Shown here piece by piece: positions 42,501 to 51,900 of a stretch of DNA of 64,000 nucleotides. The notes beneath the pieces were generated by a model. It was not told the DNA's origin. It did not search any database and worked only from the letters and a program-made list of their open reading frames with translations. Positions within the stretch are counted from its first letter, which is position 1, and the number at the start of each line of letters is the position of its first letter. Source of the stretch: Xiphydria camelus (lineage: Eukaryota; Arthropoda; Insecta; Hymenoptera; Xiphydriidae); NCBI GenBank assembly GCA_963678675.1, contig OY783193.1, forward strand, positions 2,239,501 through 2,303,500. Reading direction: 5' to 3'. A program made the position numbers and the translations under genes.

Positions 42501-45500
42501 AAAGACTCGGCCTTGCGATCGCTCCGGCGAATTAGTCGCGATGGGCAAAATTCGCCGATGACAATTTTGATATCGCTCGTCTGGACTAATCGCAACGATG
42601 TTTGCCGACGGTAAACATACATCGGATCGTGTAGATCGATGTAGCTATATGTGCGTGTCGTTATGTAACCGCGGCCTCGCCGTAGTCGCATTGCAACGTT
42701 GGCGTAGAGGTCGCGCTTTCGATGGTTGTGGGGCTCCTGGATCGAGAGCGAGCGCGTCACTCGCGATCGCCTGGAAGGTGCCAAGAGCCGTCGCGGGCTC
42801 TGGTTGGGCGCCGAGAGATTGGCTCTCATATTTTGCGAGGGAATGATATAAAAAAGAGAGAGACGAAATCTAGGAAGAAGAAGAAGAAGCGCACTGAGGG
42901 AAAAAGCCTAGTCGAATACGAATCTAATGGAAACATTTATTTGGGATAAATAGGAATTTATTCACGTCGAACGAAAGTCTATTTGAATTAGATAGATGTT
43001 TTGCGCATCTTTTTAATCGGGTACGTATCTAGTAGAACATCAATCTAATCGAAATAGACTTTTGTTCGATGTGAATAAATTCCTATTCATCTCTGATAAA
43101 TTTTCCTATTCGTTTCGTATTCAACTAGACCTTTTCCCTGGGTGCAATTCATTTAAACCCAGGGTCCCCTAAGAGCAAACCACAACATCGTTAATCGTAC
43201 ATCGAAAAGGTACTGCGTAGTGTTTCTATTACCAGCTCCATAAAAATAGAAAGAAGAGAAGTAAGTTATAAAATTATGTAATTAACCCTAAAAGAGCTAG
43301 GAAGAGAGAAAGATACAGAGGGATTCTTCATCTCGCGTACATTTGCGCGCGTTCTGTCATGAATAATTCATTCCTCGTCAAACGGCGGCTGTCCCAGCCA
43401 ATCAAGAGATCGCGACCCGTGTCAAGTGGCTAATGATTCATTGCCGAAAACGCGTAGGCAACGCGTTGCCTTCCCCGAACGTCGGCGTGACTCTGTAATC
43501 TCGCGTTCGATGGATCACGATCGGATTCTCGGAAGAGATTTTTACGTTGGAGATTCGGTGGCCTCACGCCTGCAATTCGCGAAGTCGCTCTCGTGACTGG
43601 CTCTCATCCTTTCGAATCGCTCTTGAAATCCGTTGCGCTTCGCGTTTTCGTTTCGTCCTCGCAAGCAGGAAACAGGAGCCGCGATGAAAACGCTTATCGA
43701 TGAATAAATACCAACATGTGTGCTGCGTTATCGAATGTAATTCCAAAATTGTTGGTACGCAGCTGAATTTATTTATGGCTCGTACATATTATAGATATTA
43801 CAATTACATAACTGTCAGGCTTTTAGACTTCATAAATTGCAATTAACGGAAGCGCTATATGTACTTTGGATGGCCTCAATTTAGAAAATTTATCACCGAA
43901 TGCCAGGTCCCCGATTTTGGTTTAATATCAGAATCCTGCGCGTGGATGATCGTGGACGAAATTTGTGAAGGCTTCGCGGTATCAACTGATTATCGATCTC
44001 GAAGTACAGTGTCAAGTTCAAGCGCCGTGAGCTGGACGACGAGCGTGACCTTCTTCGCGCGCCGTTGAAATTGTAATGCTGCCTTACGCGTGTCGAAGAA
44101 AGTACGTACAGTGAATGGAAGACAATTTTTTTTATAACGCAATGCTGGATACTTTTTAAACGCCAATTATCACCAGTCCAATCGAGACGGCCCTCGTTTG
44201 TTTTCGCGCCTGATTAACGTGGAACTATTTCCGCATTTAACGCGCAATCATTTAGTAACGGTACTATGTTGGTTTAGGTTGTTCCCTGGTTAACGCGCGG
44301 AGCGGAAGTCGGCACGTTGAACTGTCTCGAACTATATTATTCTCATTTGATAAATATCTTTCTTATCGTCAACGCTACGTAAAGATACACCGAGCAAGCG
44401 CGATATGTATCTCTATCCCTCTCCGCGCGATACTTCATCTTTTTCTCACCCCTCTACCGCGCCGACTTTATCGAGGGAAACATTTCCAAAGTCTCCGAAC
44501 GGGAAACTATAATAGGTTCCACATACGAATCGTAATTATCTCCGCGCGATAAGCGATTGCTCCCCGCCGGTCTTTTTTTCACCCCCTCCCCTTCCTTCCG
44601 TCGCGGTGCGACGAACTCTCGCGAAGCGCCCGCCTCGAGATTTGCATCCGACGGTTGGAATTTATGGAGCGTGCCGCGAATAGAGGCGTTTGCGCGGGAG
44701 GCGGTCGAGCGCATCGAGCGATTACGCCACCGGCTTACCTAGGTGACGCTTTCAGGGGAATGTCGAGATGACTGTTGTTGCGAAATCTGAGCGGCGCGGC
44801 GAAGCGAATGAGCGTGAATGGGAAGGGTTGATTGCAATTCGTCTTTGTAACCACTGTCGAATTTTAACGATCGAGCGGCGACTCCCCAAGTTCTATTTCC
44901 TCCAGGAAAAGAATTCAGAATGAGAAATCAATGATGAAATAACATATCCGCTCCTAGAGTTTCCGGAAGCCTTCCATCGCAGATAATCACGCATACATTA
45001 ATCGTACTCCGCGTCTCTGCTTTCGGCGGAGGCGCTTCACGATGCGAGAACTTGACAACGTGCGGATAAGATGCGTCGATTGCGGGGCTCTCGATGGGAG
45101 TAATAATAAACGGTCTGTTCGATTCAGATTTTCTTTCTTCCGTGAGCTCTATATTTAACGATGGCGATACGTCGACGGGCGTAGTACCGGTGAGACTCTC
45201 GGAGACTAGATTTCTCCATTTTTTTTTATTCGATTGCCGCTGAAATAATTTTATAATTACGCAATATCCTTTCCAATTCACCATCCCGAATGATGCGGAT
45301 TCCCCGTATCGGATTTCATTTTATTTCGAACGTCTATATCGTTTGACTTCTACACGGTTTCTTTAATTTTTTTTTTTTCGACTTTCCTCGTTTTTCAGCA
45401 TTCGTGGGCTCGCGTCACATAGCGACATTCATGCTCTTCCTCGGGATGGCGAACGCCTACGTCATGAGGACCAACATGTCGGTGGCTATCGTCGCAATGG

Positions 45501-48500
45501 TCAATCACACCGCTATCACCATCGACGACGTGGTAACCGATGAGTGCGGGGGGGAGGTCAGCAACTCCACCACCGGCAAGATCGAAACCGTGAGTGTGAT
45601 CTCTGTTTCCTCTCGAGTGATATTCCACGGAAACACATTTTCTTCGTCAACAAGACGCGTATGCGTGGCGATAAATCGTCGCGCTCTGCGGCACGCTGCG
45701 CACCTGTGTGCATACAGGTGTACAAGTGTTGAGAGAAGAGAGGCACACATGAAATAAGAACGCGAAACTGAAACCAAAGCTAAAGCGTGAATAATGACGG
45801 CAAATCTTTGGCTTTAGACTATCCGTATAATTATTTTTACGATCGATCGACTTTTCCGATGAGATCGGAAGGAGTCGCGAGTGCCGCTCGGGTGTCTGTC
45901 GGTTTTTTAAAAATGCTTTATCTAATCTCGGGAGAGAGTCGTGCGCGCGCGCCTCTGAAACTCTGTTGCTGCACCGGTGGTACGTGCCAAGAAACGAGAG
46001 ATCTTGGAAGCGAAACGATTATCTATTATAAGAATATCTAGGAAGAAGAACGAAAACATGGAAATTGAAAGAAGGAGAACGTTTCTAACTCGATTTAGGG
46101 GATCGATTCGCTCCCCTTTTCCTTTCCGTTAATTCTCGCGACCTTTCACCTCGGTATCGCGACGAAGAAGAATTCGTGATACCGCGGGGAGTCCGTCGAA
46201 ACGCTCTCCTCCCAGTAAAAAATGTCTGTCGTCGAGAAGTGGACAAATATATAACCAATCTCCACGCGGTAACTGTGTTTTTTGCTAATCGATCGAAACC
46301 CGTCCACTCATTGCAGGGCGACGGCGAGTACGTGTGGGACTCCACGCAGCAGGGATATCTATTGAGTTCCTTCTTCTACGGTTACGTCATCACGCAGATA
46401 CCCTTCGGCATTTTGGCAAAGCGCTATGGTGCCAAATACTTCCTCGGTGTCGGCATGCTGATCAACTCCCTCTTCGGACTCCTGGTACCGCTCTCCGCCA
46501 GTTGGGGCTTCTATTGGCTGGTCGTCGTACGATTCATCCAGGGTCTCGGGGAGGTAAGCAAGATCGAGTCGTTCAGAGTGCGACCCGTATTTATTAACGC
46601 AAATCACCAATCGGAAGAATGCGCGAGAGTGGTGGGAGAATAATTGCTGAAAGTCGCGCGATGGCAATGCTACCGAGTCGTCGTGGTCGTCGTCAACCAC
46701 CCCCTCCTCCCGATGAGAATGTATGAGTCGTCTCGGTGTAGGAGAAGAGAGCGAGGATCGACTCGAAGGGATTAAATGCATCAAAGATCGGGTGTTCGAT
46801 GGATACGTAGATATATGTTTTCACGACGATGTCGATACTGCTTATTCGAATCTCCTCTTTGAAAATCATTTTCTCGCGCAATTACCGCGGGATCGCACGC
46901 GATTCCGCTCACCGTGCATTCGCCGCCAACCGCCACGCCCGCGTAGATTATTTATCGAGAATAACAACAATCAGGGGTAGCCTGATTGCTCGTGATTCAT
47001 TGGCGTCGTCGTTGGCGGAGTGACGAAGAGCGGGGAGGGAGAGGTGTTGCGCGATATAATACTTTTTCTCGTAATATGTATTTTGTATAGATACGTATGT
47101 GTATATCATAGGTACATTTATATTACAGTAGGATAGAGGATTTAATCTTTTACTGACGAGTGTGAATGCTTTTTTCATTGTTCGGGTATATTTCCTCCCC
47201 CTAGGAATGGATTATCCCTATTACAGGGTCCAATCGTGCCTTGCACGCACGCTATGCTGGCCAAGTGGATACCGCCGAATGAGAGGAGCAGGATGGGAGC
47301 CTTCGTCTATGCCGGTAAGCAGCCACAGATTCTCCACTTCCGTCGCGAGATGGCAGAGAGTGAGAGAGAGAGAGAAAGAGAGAGAAAGAGAGTACCTACT
47401 TCCTCGAACGTGCGTGTCCTTCACGTGGTCTGTAAACTGCCAATCGAGTACACGAACGAGTCCGCTGTGCTCGCGAGTAACGGTCGACGATATTGTTCAA
47501 CCCGGGACAGAGAGAAGCGCTCCTTTCTTCTTTATCTTCTGCACATTTATCTCGGAATTCGGCTGCTGCATGCGTAAACCCGGCGTGAGCCGAAGCCGTG
47601 TCATCTCTCTTCGTTGATTCGTGATTCGTTGATTCATGACTGTCTTTCATTCCCTTCGCAGGTGCTCAGTTCGGCACGGTAATTTCGATGCCGCTGAGCG
47701 GCCTCCTCTCGGAGTACGGATTTTCCGGCGGCTGGCCGTCTATCTTTTATGTTTTCGGCACAGTCGGTGCTATTTGGTGCGTCGCCTTCTTGATAGTCGT
47801 GCATGAGGACCCAGAATCGCATCCTCGCATCGACGAGGACGAGAGGAAATACATTCTGAGCTCGCTTTGGGGTGCTGCCGGAGTCTCCGTAAGTATCCGA
47901 TAAGTTCGATTCCCTTCGCGGAAACCGCGCTGCCGAGCGCTGAATTAGAGCGATCGATCGTGCGAGAAAAACTACCATTGAGGGAACTTTCTTCCAACAG
48001 TCTCCGCCGACGCCCTGGAAGGCCATTGTCACCTCGTTACCCTTCTGGGCTATTCTGATCGCACACATGGGCCAGAATTACGGCTACGAAACTCTCATGA
48101 CTGAACTGCCCACATTCATGAAGCAAATTCTCCAGTTCGATATCAAGTCGGTGAGTATTAACGACGAAGATCGCATTTGCCGAATTCGAGTAGCCATGAA
48201 TGTCAATTAGGTTCCTAACGCGTTGGCGCGTACCCATTTTTTCCCGCAGAACGGCACGGTTTCCGCACTGCCCTATCTGGCCATGTGGCTGTTCTCCATG
48301 CTGGTATCGCACGTCGCTGATTGGATGATTTCGAGTGGACATTTCAACCACACCGTCACGCGTAAAATTCTGAACGGCGTCGGTCAATACGGACCCGCGA
48401 TCGCCTTAATAGCCGCGTCGTACACGGGCTGCGATCAGTGGCTCACCGTAACTCTCTTGACGGTCGGAGTGGGCCTTAACGGTGGGATCTACTCGGGCTT

Positions 48501-48927
48501 CAAGGTGAACCATCTTGACATCTCGCCGAGGTTCGCCGGTATATTGATGTCCTTCACTAATTGCCTCGCCAATCTCGCGGGACTTCTCGCGCCCATCACC
48601 GCTGGATACATCATCGTCGGAACGGTAATTATTGGCTGACATACGTTAATTTTATTACATAGTATAGAGTTTGGTATTATTATTACTTTATTATTAAATG
48701 ACTTTTTACTTATATTTTCCCTTCACTTTACCGTTCTTCAGCCAACACAAGCCAAATGGAGAATCGTCTTCATGATCTCCGCCGGTGTATACATCGTTTG
48801 TTCGACTTTCTACCTGATATTCGGAACCGGTGAACGACAAGCCTGGGACAATCCCGAGAACGACGAGAACCAAAAGGACAAGAAGGACGTGGAGGGAAAC
48901 AAGACCATTAGCGAGACGCAGCACTGA
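15557..48927 (+). CDS. SLC17-family MFS transporter (putative inorganic phosphate/organic anion cotransporter, sialin-like)
   Basis: A 12-helix major facilitator of the SLC17 group, which moves anions such as phosphate, urate, sialate or glutamate with Na+ or H+. Eight exons: 15557-15644, 45399-45589, 46317-46553, 47227-47314, 47662-47888, 48001-48150, 48250-48624 and 48742-48927. All have GT..AG junctions and compatible phases, totalling 1542 nt (513 aa). Family signatures are YVMRTNMSVAIVAMVNHT (TM1), GILAKRYGAKYFLG (loop 2-3), RFIQGLGEGP (TM4), PPNERSRMGAFVYAGAQFGT (TM5), NGTVSALPYLAMW (TM7) and SPRFAGILMSFTNCLANLAG (TM11). The loop after TM1 has N-glycosylation sequons NHT and NST. The short cytosolic N-terminus comes from exon 1, whose ATG is the first in its frame; the C-terminus is charged. 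Exon 1 is 29.8 kb from exon 2. Substrate cannot be read from sequence. Confidence 0.92.
16056..16574. repeat. Tandem duplication (about 220-bp unit), second copy interrupted
   Basis: Unit 1 (16056-16278) and unit 2 (16279-16574) share ATACGTACCTGA, AATGTCGACTTTAAGAG, TTTTGCGAA(C/T)T, the ATTATCGGAAAT / ACTATCGGAAAT block, GCAGCCAT/GTAGCCAT and CTTTTAAAA in the same order. Unit 2 is longer because the 82-bp MITE 16336-16417 plus one TTAA are inserted. Divergence between units is visible in nearly every block. Confidence 0.85.
16336..16417. mobile_element. piggyBac-type MITE (82 bp) with its empty site preserved
   Basis: The termini CCCTAGAATACTAATATG and its reverse complement are an 18-bp perfect inverted repeat, flanked by TTAA at 16332-16335 and 16418-16421. 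The neighbouring duplicate unit has the uninterrupted sequence GTCGACTTTAAGAG at 16105-16118, with a single TTAA. The comparison shows directly that insertion duplicated TTAA. The element is tiny and non-coding. Confidence 0.93.
16575..19340. other. Intronic stretch without recognised feature
   Basis: Mixed composition, CpG-rich around 18.2-18.7 kb. Long arginine-rich open frames at 17.9-18.7 kb overlap on both strands and look like composition artefacts. I see no domain, repeat family or RNA gene here. Confidence 0.4.
19341..19620. repeat. Repeat family C, copy 2
   Basis: Shares GATCGTCACGACGTTCGTA, AATTGATTGAATCTACGTT, TTTAAATTAATCGCTGTATTTAT, TACGAAAAGTTGTGCATATATTG, CACAAATATGCTTGCTT and CTGATGAGCTGATACTACTT with the other copies. 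It is non-coding. Confidence 0.75.
19659..19738. repeat. Short palindromic element (hairpin, about 80 bp)
   Basis: The left arm AATTGAAGACC..CGGTCGTAAAATCTGTTAA pairs with a right arm TTAACAGATTTTACGACCG..GGTCTTCAATT, leaving a loop of about 15 nt. It separates repeat C copies 2 and 3. It fits a fold-back element or a transposon remnant. Confidence 0.7.
19740..20055. repeat. Repeat family C, copy 3
   Basis: Contains TCTACGTTTTTTCTTGGCCTCATGAGTTTAG, GATTCAAATTAATCG, TTTACGAAAAATTGTGCATAT, TTTAGCATTTTATTCGTATCA, GATGCATC and TGCTGTACAAT..GTACAT, in the family order. It lacks the leftmost block. It lies in direct orientation 0.4 kb after copy 2. Confidence 0.75.
20056..21870. other. Intronic stretch without recognised feature
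   Basis: CpG-rich from about 20650 to 21150, with arginine-rich open frames on both strands and no identifiable domain. No repeat family of this window was found here. Confidence 0.4.
21871..22109. mobile_element. MITE family B, copy 1
   Basis: Begins CACTGAGAAAAATAATTGAGTC, ends with a GACCAAGTTATTTTCTTCGGTG-type terminus, and is full of TTATTCCAACCAAA phrases. It lies in the opposite orientation to copies 2, 4 and 5. Left and right ends are imperfect inverted repeats of about 20 bp. Non-coding. Confidence 0.8.
22957..23214. mobile_element. MITE family B, copy 2
   Basis: Shows the family order: CTGAAAAACATAA, a GGTGAAACATGGATCCTCCATCTGT block, repeated TTGGAATAAC / TAGAATAAC phrases, and TACGTTTTGTCATTTTGACCAAGTTA before the end. 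More diverged than copy 5. Non-coding. Confidence 0.75.
23984..24708. mobile_element. MITE family A, copy 2 (composite, with nested palindrome)
   Basis: The left end CACGGAAAGACTGGTACCGG and the right end CAGTCTTTTCGTG match family A. Between them family blocks appear twice (GAGGGTTTTTGGACG and GAGCATTTTCAGATG), and a separate palindrome sits at 24336-24423. Total length of 725 bp against about 260 bp for the other copies suggests two overlapping insertions plus a nested one. Confidence 0.7.
24336..24423. mobile_element. Short palindromic element nested in MITE A
   Basis: GGTGTGGACCTATAT at the left is inverted as ATATAGGTCCACACC at the right, within 88 bp. Further GGTGTTA / TAACACC-like phrases lie just inside and outside. 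It appears to be a small MITE inserted into family A copy 2. Confidence 0.7.
24709..26271. other. Intronic stretch without recognised gene
   Basis: Contains a (CT)n microsatellite at 25990-26009 and otherwise unremarkable mixed sequence. No domain, repeat family or RNA gene recognised. Confidence 0.4.
26272..26571. mobile_element. MITE family K, copy 2 (300 bp)
   Basis: Left end ACACGAAAAAA..ATTTCACAGTCTC and right end GAGACTGCGAAATCC..TTCCGTGT are inverted repeats extending through the GTTTTGC(C/T)GAGAAC block. It shares GTGATAAAAATATT, GATTGCAGTAA(T/C)ATTTA and AGACATATATTTTGCT with the copy at 3259. Non-coding. Confidence 0.8.
27686..27878. mobile_element. MITE family B, copy 3
   Basis: Same orientation as copy 1: GAGTTATTCCAACCAAATG, ATTTTAACCAAAAAGACGGAGTAACCATATTTCACC, CTGTTTGGTCGTCATC and GGATTGACCAAGTTGTTTTTCTC. 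The left boundary is unclear and may extend to about 27620. Confidence 0.7.
28720..28884. repeat. Long near-perfect hairpin (70-bp arms, 23-nt loop)
   Basis: Arms 28720-28789 and 28813-28884 are inverted copies with about four mismatches and a 2-nt length difference. Each arm starts TATATCGATACC and ends at the loop with AGCTTACTG. It is most likely a palindromic MITE. A transcript across it would fold into a long hairpin RNA, so an hpRNA source is an alternative. Confidence 0.85.
28885..31920. other. CpG-rich intronic stretch without recognised gene
   Basis: Largely GC-rich with many CGCG runs; both strands are open over long distances but the translations are arginine-rich and lack domains. 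No repeat family of this window was found. Confidence 0.4.
31921..32101. repeat. AT-rich palindromic repeat family H, copy 1
   Basis: Built from TATAGTCCATATATGG / CCATATATGGACTATG phrases in both orientations around a centre of AAATCATAAAG. Matching phrases occur at 32926-33550. It folds on itself and is non-coding. Confidence 0.7.
32926..33550. repeat. Repeat family H, copy 2, split by a nested MITE
   Basis: The left part (to about 33173) and right part (from about 33427) are inverted versions of the same TAGTCCATATATGGA-type sequence. Outer ends GGCGGAGAAGTTCTA and TATAACTTTTCCACTC are roughly inverted. The MITE 33174-33426 sits between the halves, so family H was there first. Confidence 0.7.
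33174..33426. mobile_element. MITE family G, copy 1 (about 253 bp)
   Basis: Left end CTCAGGGAGAAGGTCTAGTTGAATACGAA is inverted as TTCGTATTCAACTAGACC..CCCTGGGTG at the right. The interior matches copy 2 at 42892, including the block CGAAATAGACTTTTGTTCGATGT. A short (CA)n run lies near the right end. It is inserted in repeat H. Confidence 0.85.
34321..34401. repeat. Small hairpin
   Basis: TTAAATTTTACGTAAATT is followed about 45 nt later by AATTTGACGTAAAATTTAA, an imperfect inverted repeat. It may be a remnant of a palindromic element. Confidence 0.5.
34402..36214. other. Intronic stretch with a GTCA microsatellite
   Basis: No gene recognised. A (GTCA)n-like run at 35657-35690 follows CACGTAATTAGCTTCAGCGG and TTGGCATTGATGAGTG. 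The run could be the 3' tail of a retroelement remnant, but no coding part precedes it. Confidence 0.4.
35657..35690. repeat. (GTCA)n short tandem repeat
   Basis: About five GTCA units followed by degenerate ones (GTTA, GTCG, GTCA). Non-coding. Confidence 0.85.
36215..36558. mobile_element. MITE family B, copy 4 (with internal duplication)
   Basis: Begins CACTGATAAAAATAACTCGGTC and ends with GCGTTTTGTCATTTTAAGCCAATTATTTTGCTCAGCG. The CGTTTCGTGAAATATGG block occurs twice, about 86 bp apart, explaining the greater length. Non-coding. Confidence 0.8.
36559..38015. promoter_or_regulatory. CpG-rich stretch upstream of the alternative SLC17 first exon
   Basis: Strongly GC- and CpG-rich, with arginine-rich open frames on both strands. 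Its position before the candidate first exon at 38016 fits a second promoter and 5' UTR, but no core promoter element is clear. Confidence 0.3.
38016..38124 (+). CDS. Candidate alternative first coding exon of the SLC17 transporter
   Basis: ATG plus 36 codons (MGSVRANGDTRGRNGHVLVW.. ending PPQRQK) and one base before a GTACGT donor (AAAG|GTACGT). The exon ends in phase 1, as exon 1 at 15557 does, and would join exon 2 at 45399 to give ..QRQKAFVGSRHIATF. The predicted isoform is 520 aa instead of 513, with a different cytosolic N-terminus and the same transport core. Its place in a CpG-rich stretch of the giant first intron fits a second promoter. Evidence is ORF, donor and phase only; homology for such a short N-terminus is not recognisable. 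Confidence 0.45.
38125..39619. other. Intronic stretch without recognised feature
   Basis: CpG-rich at the left, more AT-rich from about 38650. A 149-codon open frame at 38810-39259 gives a hydrophobic/basic translation with no recognisable family and overlaps another frame. Confidence 0.35.
39620..39760. mobile_element. MITE family I, copy 1
   Basis: Starts TTAAAATGTCATTTTTAAAC and ends with GGTTAGTACGTTTAAAAACGACA, an imperfect inverted pair. Internally ..GTTAGCTACGGCGGTAATTGCTCTAGTTAATGAAAATATG matches the copy at 40128. Non-coding. Confidence 0.75.
39770..40113. repeat. Repeat family C, copy 4 (most complete)
   Basis: An uninterrupted copy from ATAATCGTCACGACGTTCGTA to AATCAACGTACATTCGTCTA, with all family blocks in order. 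It lies between the two family I elements. The small open frame inside is a by-product of AT-rich sequence. Confidence 0.8.
40128..40266. mobile_element. MITE family I, copy 2
   Basis: CACTTTTAAACGTACTAG at the left is inverted as TTAGTACGTTTAAAAATGACATTTTAAAG at the right. It shares GTTA(C)GACGGCATTTTCTCTGGCTAATGAAAGCATG-like blocks and CATTGGTTAGTACGTTTAAAAA with copy 1. Non-coding. Confidence 0.75.
40267..42891. other. CpG-rich intronic stretch without recognised gene
   Basis: Very GC-rich from 40.3 to 41.6 kb. A 342-codon open frame there is arginine/serine-rich throughout, overlaps long frames on the other strand and has no domain, so it is not called as a gene. Confidence 0.45.
42892..43144. 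mobile_element. MITE family G, copy 2 (about 253 bp)
   Basis: Begins CACTGAGGGAAAAAGCCTAGTCGAATACGAA and ends TTCGTATTCAACTAGACCTTTTCCCTGGGTG, nearly inverted. The interior aligns with copy 1 at 33174, including AGTAGAACATCAATCTAATCG. Non-coding. Confidence 0.85.
43145..45398. other. End of the first SLC17 intron, no recognised feature
   Basis: Mixed sequence up to a polypyrimidine tract and the CAG acceptor at 45396-45398. No repeat family of this window or coding signal seen. Confidence 0.45.
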
Positions 48928-51900
48928 CACAGTGATCGTTTTGTGGCCAAGTTTTTCTCTTTGAAATCAGCGAGAAGTATCCCTCTTCGGCCACATTATT
49001 CGAGTCTACTTGGCTATTTTACATATATTCATTCCCCCCAGACTGTTAAGCGATTCGGAGTGAACGAGCTACGATGGTGTGCGTCCGAGGTCATTTCGAT
49101 GATGAGTTGCTACACGCGTGTAATGACGAATGTGGCACGCGACAGTGCCTTTTTTTTAAATCTGTAATTATTTCTTCCTCGTATTTATAAAGTCGCCCGC
49201 TCGGAGCGGGACGACCACCCGTGCCTTCTATCGCCAGTTGGCTTAGCGTGAAAGAGAGAGAGTGCGATCGGTGTATGTGCAAAAAAAAAGAGTGTAAGAG
49301 AAAGAACATTGTGAAAGGGACAGATGAGAAGATCACGCAGCGTGTACGTGTCTTCGTACATAATTAAGCTATTTAACTTAGCTTCTAATCTTGTCTCATG
49401 GCACAGCGATTCGTCTTTGTAAATTATTGGCCGTTGTGGTGTGAAACCGTGCTTCACCGTGAAATGGTTGTCGCGTCGTTCGAAGAGGCAGCGCTTCTGA
49501 TCGAGTCGAACGTGTGGACATTACGCGGGGATTCCGAAGCCTTACTCGAGGTAACTCTATCGCGTTCCAATTTTTCCCCATTGATATACCAGTGACAGTG
49601 ATGAGAATCTGCACCGGATTTACACTCGAATCTTTAATCGCGGAACGCGCCTCAGATCTAACAATTTCGCTAACAGATTCTTTATTCGCGAGGATTCCTC
49701 GCTCGTCGCACCAGTCGCTTTCCTCGACGGGGACGCGCGCATTGGATCGGTCGGGCGGTAAAGGAACTTTCATTCTCGTCGAAGTCAATGATATCGGTCT
49801 ACTTGCATAGACATCGTCGAAGCCTTGGCATCCGTTCCTAGTGAGACGCGAAGGACACGTCTTGCTTTAGATAACGCGACCCTCTTCATTTGTTGATCCA
49901 ACGAGAAATCAGAATTTCGAATCCGGGGATGGTGCGGTCAGTTAAAAGTATATACGCGATTTCGCGCGAATCGAAGTTACTGTGATCCGCTGGCACGAAA
50001 AGAAAAACGCGGAGGCCCACTGTCGGCTTGCAGGACATGCTGCGAGAGGGCAAGAGAAGCACCGAGCATCGGGCGGTCAAAAACATCTGATTCGGACGAA
50101 CGTTGAGAAAGAAAGTTCAAGAAGCAAACATTGTTGATCTTTTTTTGCCGTAGGAACTTGCTTCGCGTCGTCTGAATTGGATTCAACGAATCTTAAATCG
50201 ACGTCTAGGCAACAGTATTAGAGTAGAGAGCGCAACACGTTCGCCACTCTTTATTACGTTATTTTTATTACCGAGAGCATTGCCATTATGTGTATCGTTC
50301 GACCGAGTCGTTTATTGCGAAAAACGCAAGCGATCGCGCATATTTTGTCGACTCTAAGAAATCTGATACTTCCATGCACTAGCGAAAACGATATATAGAA
50401 CGCAATACAACTTGGTTTATACATACTGTAGATAGTTACGTGTAGGATTCTAATAAGTTATAGATATTAGGCGAATTATTACTGGTAGCTATTTATATAC
50501 TTACAAAGGATAAAAAAAAAGGATTACCTCTCCGTTCTACCGCCGAAAGCAGGATTTTTCTGTCTTGGAGAACAGGATTCACAAGATACGTGTTGGTAGG
50601 AATGCATTTTTTTTGTAAACGGGATTCAAATCCTGTCCGCCTTCTATTCTTTTTTCTTTTTGAAGTAGAACAGTTTTGCGATGACTGACAAAAATGTGAG
50701 TCTTTTTTTTTTATACATTTTCAGTAGCGAAGCGCTATTTTTCCGAGATTACGCGCTGACGCTGTTAAAGTACGTAACAACAAAGAGTGTGTGCGAGAGT
50801 CGTCTCGTTTTCGAACAGCTTCCGTAATGCGACACGGGAATACAAGTCTAGATGATCTTCGAGCTTCGAATAGCATTTGAAAGATGTTTCGAAACGAGAA
50901 AACTCTGACGCGTGGCGCGAGATGCTAAGGGTTATTCGATTTGTGAAAAGCATTAGACATTCTCTACCTTTATCGTGCGAATCGCACGTTATTATATTTT
51001 CTATTGTTCCATACCAGTGTATATATCAACGTACACAGTTAAGTAGACACGTTCTACTTTCATCGTAACGTCCAGCATTGAAAGATCCCAGTTTTCTCGT
51101 GAAAGCATTACATTTCATTATTATGTTGATTACGAGCGATCGTGGACTTTGAAGTAAACGCTTGCTGCATTATTTATCACCACGGACGTTAAAACCTTTT
51201 ATTTTGCCATTACATGTGAAAGTGGCACTCACCTGTCGTTTTTCTTATATTGCAGCTACTGGAAACGGTGTCGTCGCAATCTATAATTTGTATATTTTGA
51301 TCTTTTTATTTATATATTGAAATCCGATTACCGCTGAAATTATTCACGATTATGTTATACGCCGCTGCACAAGGTTTGCTCCTAATGATATTTGATTAAA
51401 TTAAATATGCCGTACTTTATTCACTCAAGGAAATCTACTTGGGTGCAGCGCGATTCTTGTGCTCGTATGGACATTACATAAAGTCGAATATACGGCATGA
51501 GTGTACTATAGCAAGCACGAATCACTGAGCCACCGCCACGTCGGTTGCGCGTTATAGGTATTCGATAGCATGTTGAGAAGGCGGTACTAGCCTTTCCTTT
51601 GGTAAAGATTGAGTTGTAATTATCTGAAGGTTCCATTGAGAGTGAGATCAGAGAGTAATGATGTCTTTTGTCAGTAAGCGGATTAATGACAATAGTCTAC
51701 TACTAAATTCTACGATCCATATTTTTATATGAATATTTATGTGAACGATGTATATAGTAAAGAAAGAAAAGAACATTACAACCCGCACATTGTTGTAAAA
51801 TTATATTTTTATTGTTGGGATTACATTTTTATGTGATAATAGATTGCAGATTAATAAAATGCACTATCTTCTATTGAATGTTTTTTATTAAACTAGTCTC

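Larger units (their letters stand above)
15645..45398 (+). other. First intron of the SLC17 gene (about 29.8 kb)
   Basis: The intron runs from the GTGAGT donor after exon 1 to the TTTTTCAG acceptor before exon 2. The gene's other introns are about 0.1-0.7 kb, so this one is exceptional. It contains most of the MITEs described here, several long hairpins, CpG-rich stretches and a second candidate first exon at 38016-38124. No complete protein-coding transposon or nested host gene was recognised. Confidence 0.75.
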
